DNA from: Cunninghamia lanceolata
Lineage: Eukaryota > Streptophyta > Pinopsida > Cupressales > Cupressaceae
Reading direction: 5' to 3'
NCBI GenBank assembly: GCA_027924645.1
Contig: BSBN01001017.1
Span: 11,062,501-11,126,500 of the forward strand
Length of the DNA: 64,000 bases
Under the pieces are notes generated by a model. The model saw nothing but the letters and a program-made list of their open reading frames with translations, was not told the origin of the DNA and searched no databases. Below are positions 60,521-64,000 of the stretch, piece after piece. The translations under genes were made by a program, and so were the position numbers. Position 1 is the stretch's first letter; each line of letters opens with the position of its first letter.

Positions 60521-63500
60521 TGTTAGAATTGGAAAAATTTTCACATTTTGCATAGCCTCCACATACCTATCCTTATATATAGAACAAAAAATAGCCATTC
60601 TGCAATCTTGTAATCAGTATGAATTGTGAAAATCTTGTGTGAAAAGATCCATTTTAGCCCTAAAATTTGTGTGACAAGATCCATTTCAAATGACTATATT
60701 CATAAGAGAATCAAAACCTCTGTAATTTCCTTTCCCAAGCATTATCAACCAAATATGAGCTCAACGATGGAACCCTCCTCATAGCTCCACTGATAGCCCT
60801 ATGAAGACATAATAATATCCTATCGGGGTAACAATACCCTATCAGGCTAACCCTTGAAGCCCTCTCCCCGATAGATCCACAAAGTTGGCAAAAGCAAGCT
60901 TATCATGGTAACACATGAACATCGGTGGAACTACTATCCCAGTTCCCCTGATAACCTAATATAACTGTAACTTGTTTAAGATATAATACATATAGGCCGG
61001 ATTAAGGCATATCAGGGTAACATTATTTAGACTCCCACTGATAGACTGATGGAAAGGATTCATTGATGAGAAAGATGGGTATTGGTGGAATATAAGGTAT
61101 AGTCTCACCGATACAACGATGATGATTACCATCGACTAGTATAGTACCCCAAGGCATTGTTGCAATATTTGAAATAAATGCTCCTGCCCATGACATGACT
61201 AAAACAGATGGTGCATTTATGAACTGGAATTGAAACAAACTATACCGTTGGATGATTAATTTAGTCATTGCCAAACCATGATAACTTGCTAGGAATGGAG
61301 GTTGGTAAAGGTTGAAGCTCTTGCACAACGAAGAATTGATAAAAGAAAAATTCAAGTATACCTGTCCATCTGAGAAACTACATTTTACAAAGGTATAAAG
61401 GATTTAAATGATAGAAGAACACCCAGAAAAACCTAAAGCTAAAAAATAGAAGATTGAAAAAAGAACTTTGAATCAAGACTTGACAGACCAATGTCCCGAG
61501 TCTAGGCCAAGACCCAAAAGAAGTGCACAAATGAATCCTTTAATGGATTGGTTATTGGACAAACATAAGGGTCTGGGAGACATTTGGATGCCACATCGAG
61601 GATATGATCTTTTCATATATCATTACAGAAAACAATATAGGTTCTCCCCAGTCTGCAACCCATGGAGACTCAACATGGGAAGATTAGTGGTGCCCAATGT
61701 GTTCATCAATGTAGAATTAGTTAAAGCCCTTGCCAGAAAATATGATCCCAAGAAAAGCACCATTCATTTGCATAATGGAGTTGACTTAATCATCATTTCC
61801 AAGGACCTCATTTCTCAAGTATTCCAACTTGAGTGTTCTCTAGACTTACAACTCACAATCTGAGATTTTATGACAGAATATAAGGATATGGACACTAGCT
61901 ATAAAATATGGAAGCTAGCCCTGCATAGGCCTAGAGATGAAGATGGCCAATTAAGAAAATTTTATGACATTGTGAATCCCCCTTTTCATGATAACATGTA
62001 TGAGGAATACTTCAGATACACCTACTACTCAGTTGGTCAAGTTTTAGGAGTAGAAGTTCCCCCTCTTATGTCTATTGCCCCAATGGTTTTGGCTGCAGAC
62101 ATACAGAGCAAGAATGCAAGTCATTATGATTATGTAGGCTATTTGGCTAATGCCCTGAATCAGGGACTTGAAAAGATAAAAAACAATAGTGAGTATATCA
62201 GTTTCAAACATTACTATTTATTGATGCATTTACTTTTATATGAGGGACATGGGAGAGGATTTTGGAGTGAAGAGTTGAGGATAAAGGATACCTTCGAGAA
62301 TGGAGATGATAACCCTGTGGAAATGTGGACTTCATCATGGGACAACAGATTTGGTCAATCTCACTATCTTTATTTTGAGGAATATTTTGTTAAGCCATTG
62401 ATGAAATTATTAGGATACCCATGTACTTATAATTTATCCCCATAAGTGCAATGATATCTGAGACCAAAGGGAAATAACTCTAACAGTAAAGTAAATCATA
62501 ACTGGGGGGATTGGTATGCTTTCTCTGACTGCACAGTGATTAGGGTTTATGTCTTTGAAGGAAATCCACATTTGTTACCAAGGGTAGTCCCTGATAGAGT
62601 GGCTTATTTAGAGATTGTGAGACAATTGGCTAAATCAGATATCAAACACCTCAAGTGATACAATAATTACTCAATTATGCTCGGCACCTTGTGTTTTGGG
62701 GATTTCATAGTAGTCACTAATGAAGGATATGAAGAAATTGAGGCTAAGTTGGCACAATATAATCTCCCCTTGGGTAGTGAAAGAAAGAATTTTGATGCAG
62801 AGGGTTTTATTCACAGAGCAAGGTAGTCATAGGGGTTATCAGGATATGAACATTTGTTCTTAAATGAAGATGTGATCAGAAACTGTCATGAGGTTGCCAC
62901 AATGAATAGAATGGACACATATAATAAAATTCTACTTACAGAAGAATGGAAAAGGAAGAATATTCTTTTTTACTCAAAACCCTTCAGTGAGATACAGGGT
63001 CCTCTAGAAAGAGTTGAGGAACTTATTGCTCATGTGAATGAATTGGTCAAAAATGTATCTTCATTTGTTTTTGATACACCTCATATGGCTTATTTAGGAA
63101 CATAGGTTGATGACATACAACCTATAGACTATGTTCTATCACAACCCACTCCTGAAGTGTTCTTTTCTGTAGGTGCTAAAATAAGTGAAGGGGAAGGAAG
63201 TAATGAAGAAAGTGAATCAGTATAACCAATAAATGCACCGGTAATAAAGCAGTATGAACCCCCTTAGGAATTAAATGTTATACAATTTGAAGCATCGAAT
63301 GAATTATCAGATGATGTTAGGGTCTTGCCTACAAGAAAATTTACTTTTGATAGTGACTTTGTTAAAACTGCCGAGTTGAAATCATTTGTTTATGAATACA
63401 AAGGAAAGAAAATAAGACAGAAGATACAGATTACCACTTTTGAACAAGAGGCTGCTACTCTTAATGAACTAAAGAATGAAATAAGCAAGGAAATAGAGTC

Positions 63501-64000
63501 AATCACTTCTGAAAGAGGAAGGGAATTACTTCAGGAGGTTAAAGTGTCACTTCTACCAGGATGGGACATGAGTTCTGCAATATTATTTGACAGTTTTAAG
63601 AAAAGAGATAACAAGACAATGAACCTAATAGGTGAGGTAAGTGACAAGGTATATTCAGGATCAGGGTATAACCCAGATGAAGCCACTTTACTTTTTTGGT
63701 CACTATATCCTCCAGATAAAAGACTAGTTGCCAACAATGACCCAAAACAAGTGTTTGGTCACCTTTTGGTCCAAAGGGTAGGGGATACCGATCCCATGGA
63801 AACAACAGAATTAAATGTCAATGTAGAAAAATTTACTAAAGCACAAATTGAAAGATTGGTCAGAGAAAATGACAAATTAACAAAAGAACTAGCACACCTG
63901 AAAGAGAAAACACCTACCTCATCTGCCACAGAATTATATTCTCCAGGACTTGAGAAAGATAAAAGAGTTTTAGATGCATTGGTTGATGTAGCCTATTGGA
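60521..64000 (+). repeat. 3' LTR, first 3.5 kb
   Basis: Direct repeat of 48,312-51,8xx starting TGTTAGAATTGG. It runs off the window before the promoter. The bases before it (CTAATCAGAGCCAC) are not purine-rich, so no polypurine tract is seen. Confidence 0.8.
61450..64000 (+). pseudogene. unidentified ORF in the 3' LTR, partial
   Basis: Same coding block as 49,275-52,209 and better preserved: one frame runs from about 61,450 to the window end with stops but no frameshift that I can see. The 191-codon piece at 61,870-62,445 includes YFRYTYYSVGQVLGVEVPPL, MHLLLYEGHGRGFWSEELRI and YFEEYFVKPLMKLLGY. The first ATG in frame is near 61,531, after a TAG at 61,447. Three in-frame stops (61,861; 62,450; 62,828) occur at the same places as in the 5' copy. 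The C-terminal coiled-coil-like stretch is cut by the window end. Confidence 0.65.

Larger units (their letters stand above)
48312..64000 (+). mobile_element. Ty3/gypsy retrotransposon with very long LTRs, runs off the window
   Basis: A block starting TGTGAGAACTAG at 48,312 is repeated in direct orientation from 60,521 (TGTTAGAATTGG) to the window end. A 120-bp sample (49,441-49,560 against the matching block near 61,641) has four mismatches. Between them lie a primer-site-like motif, gag, protease, RNase H, RT with RNase H and integrase, all on the plus strand. If the LTR is 48,312-53,612 the full element would be about 17.5 kb and end near 65,820. No clear polypurine tract precedes 60,521, which is the main weakness of this reading. 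Confidence 0.8.

Overview
This window looks like intergenic DNA from a large, repeat-rich plant nuclear genome. A gymnosperm (conifer-like) origin is my inference. It rests on the low GC content, the stacked and decayed retrotransposons, the L1-type LINEs with a C-terminal RNase H, and a Ty3/gypsy element of the two-RNase-H kind. I see no intact host protein-coding gene, no rRNA or tRNA gene and no prokaryotic feature. Nearly every coding-like stretch is a transposon relic, and most premature stops fall where tryptophan is expected.

Left part (1-23,673). A possible exon lies at the very start. A two-copy repeat (unit A, about 4.5 kb without its insert) begins near 2,614 and ends near 11,378. 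It is split by a 5'-truncated LINE on the minus strand (4,189-8,435). Next come a CpG-rich island (11,381-11,700), AT-rich and GA-rich simple DNA, a copia gag relic (14,470-14,725) and a degenerate minus-strand transposase-like gene (17,800-19,640) with an 11-residue tandem repeat upstream. A gypsy pol relic (20,760-21,945) and a roughly 155-bp repeat series follow.

Middle part (23,674-48,311). Unit B is the second copy of the repeat. It is split by a nearly full-length plus-strand LINE (23,926-30,290) with a perfect 17-bp target-site duplication and carries a tRNA-derived SINE with a perfect 15-bp duplication. Unit A lacks both insertions, and unit B lacks the LINE of unit A, so each copy shows the other's empty site. 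Another minus-strand LINE (about 35,085-38,804), a short nested LINE-like insertion, an LTR with a polypurine tract before it and a primer-site-like motif after it (42,530-43,291), microsatellites, and a minus-strand LTR-like promoter with five spaced inverted repeats complete this part.

Right part (48,312-64,000). A Ty3/gypsy element fills the end and runs out of the window. Two direct copies of a very long block start at 48,312 and 60,521. The simplest reading is an LTR of about 5.3 kb (TGTT...AACA) whose U3 carries a coding region of about 3 kb of unknown function. Between them lie gag and a pol in the order protease, RNase H, reverse transcriptase with a second RNase H, integrase. The RNase H placed before the reverse transcriptase and the reading frame inside the LTR are the most interesting features. 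All frames are broken and integrase active-site residues are replaced, so this copy is dead.
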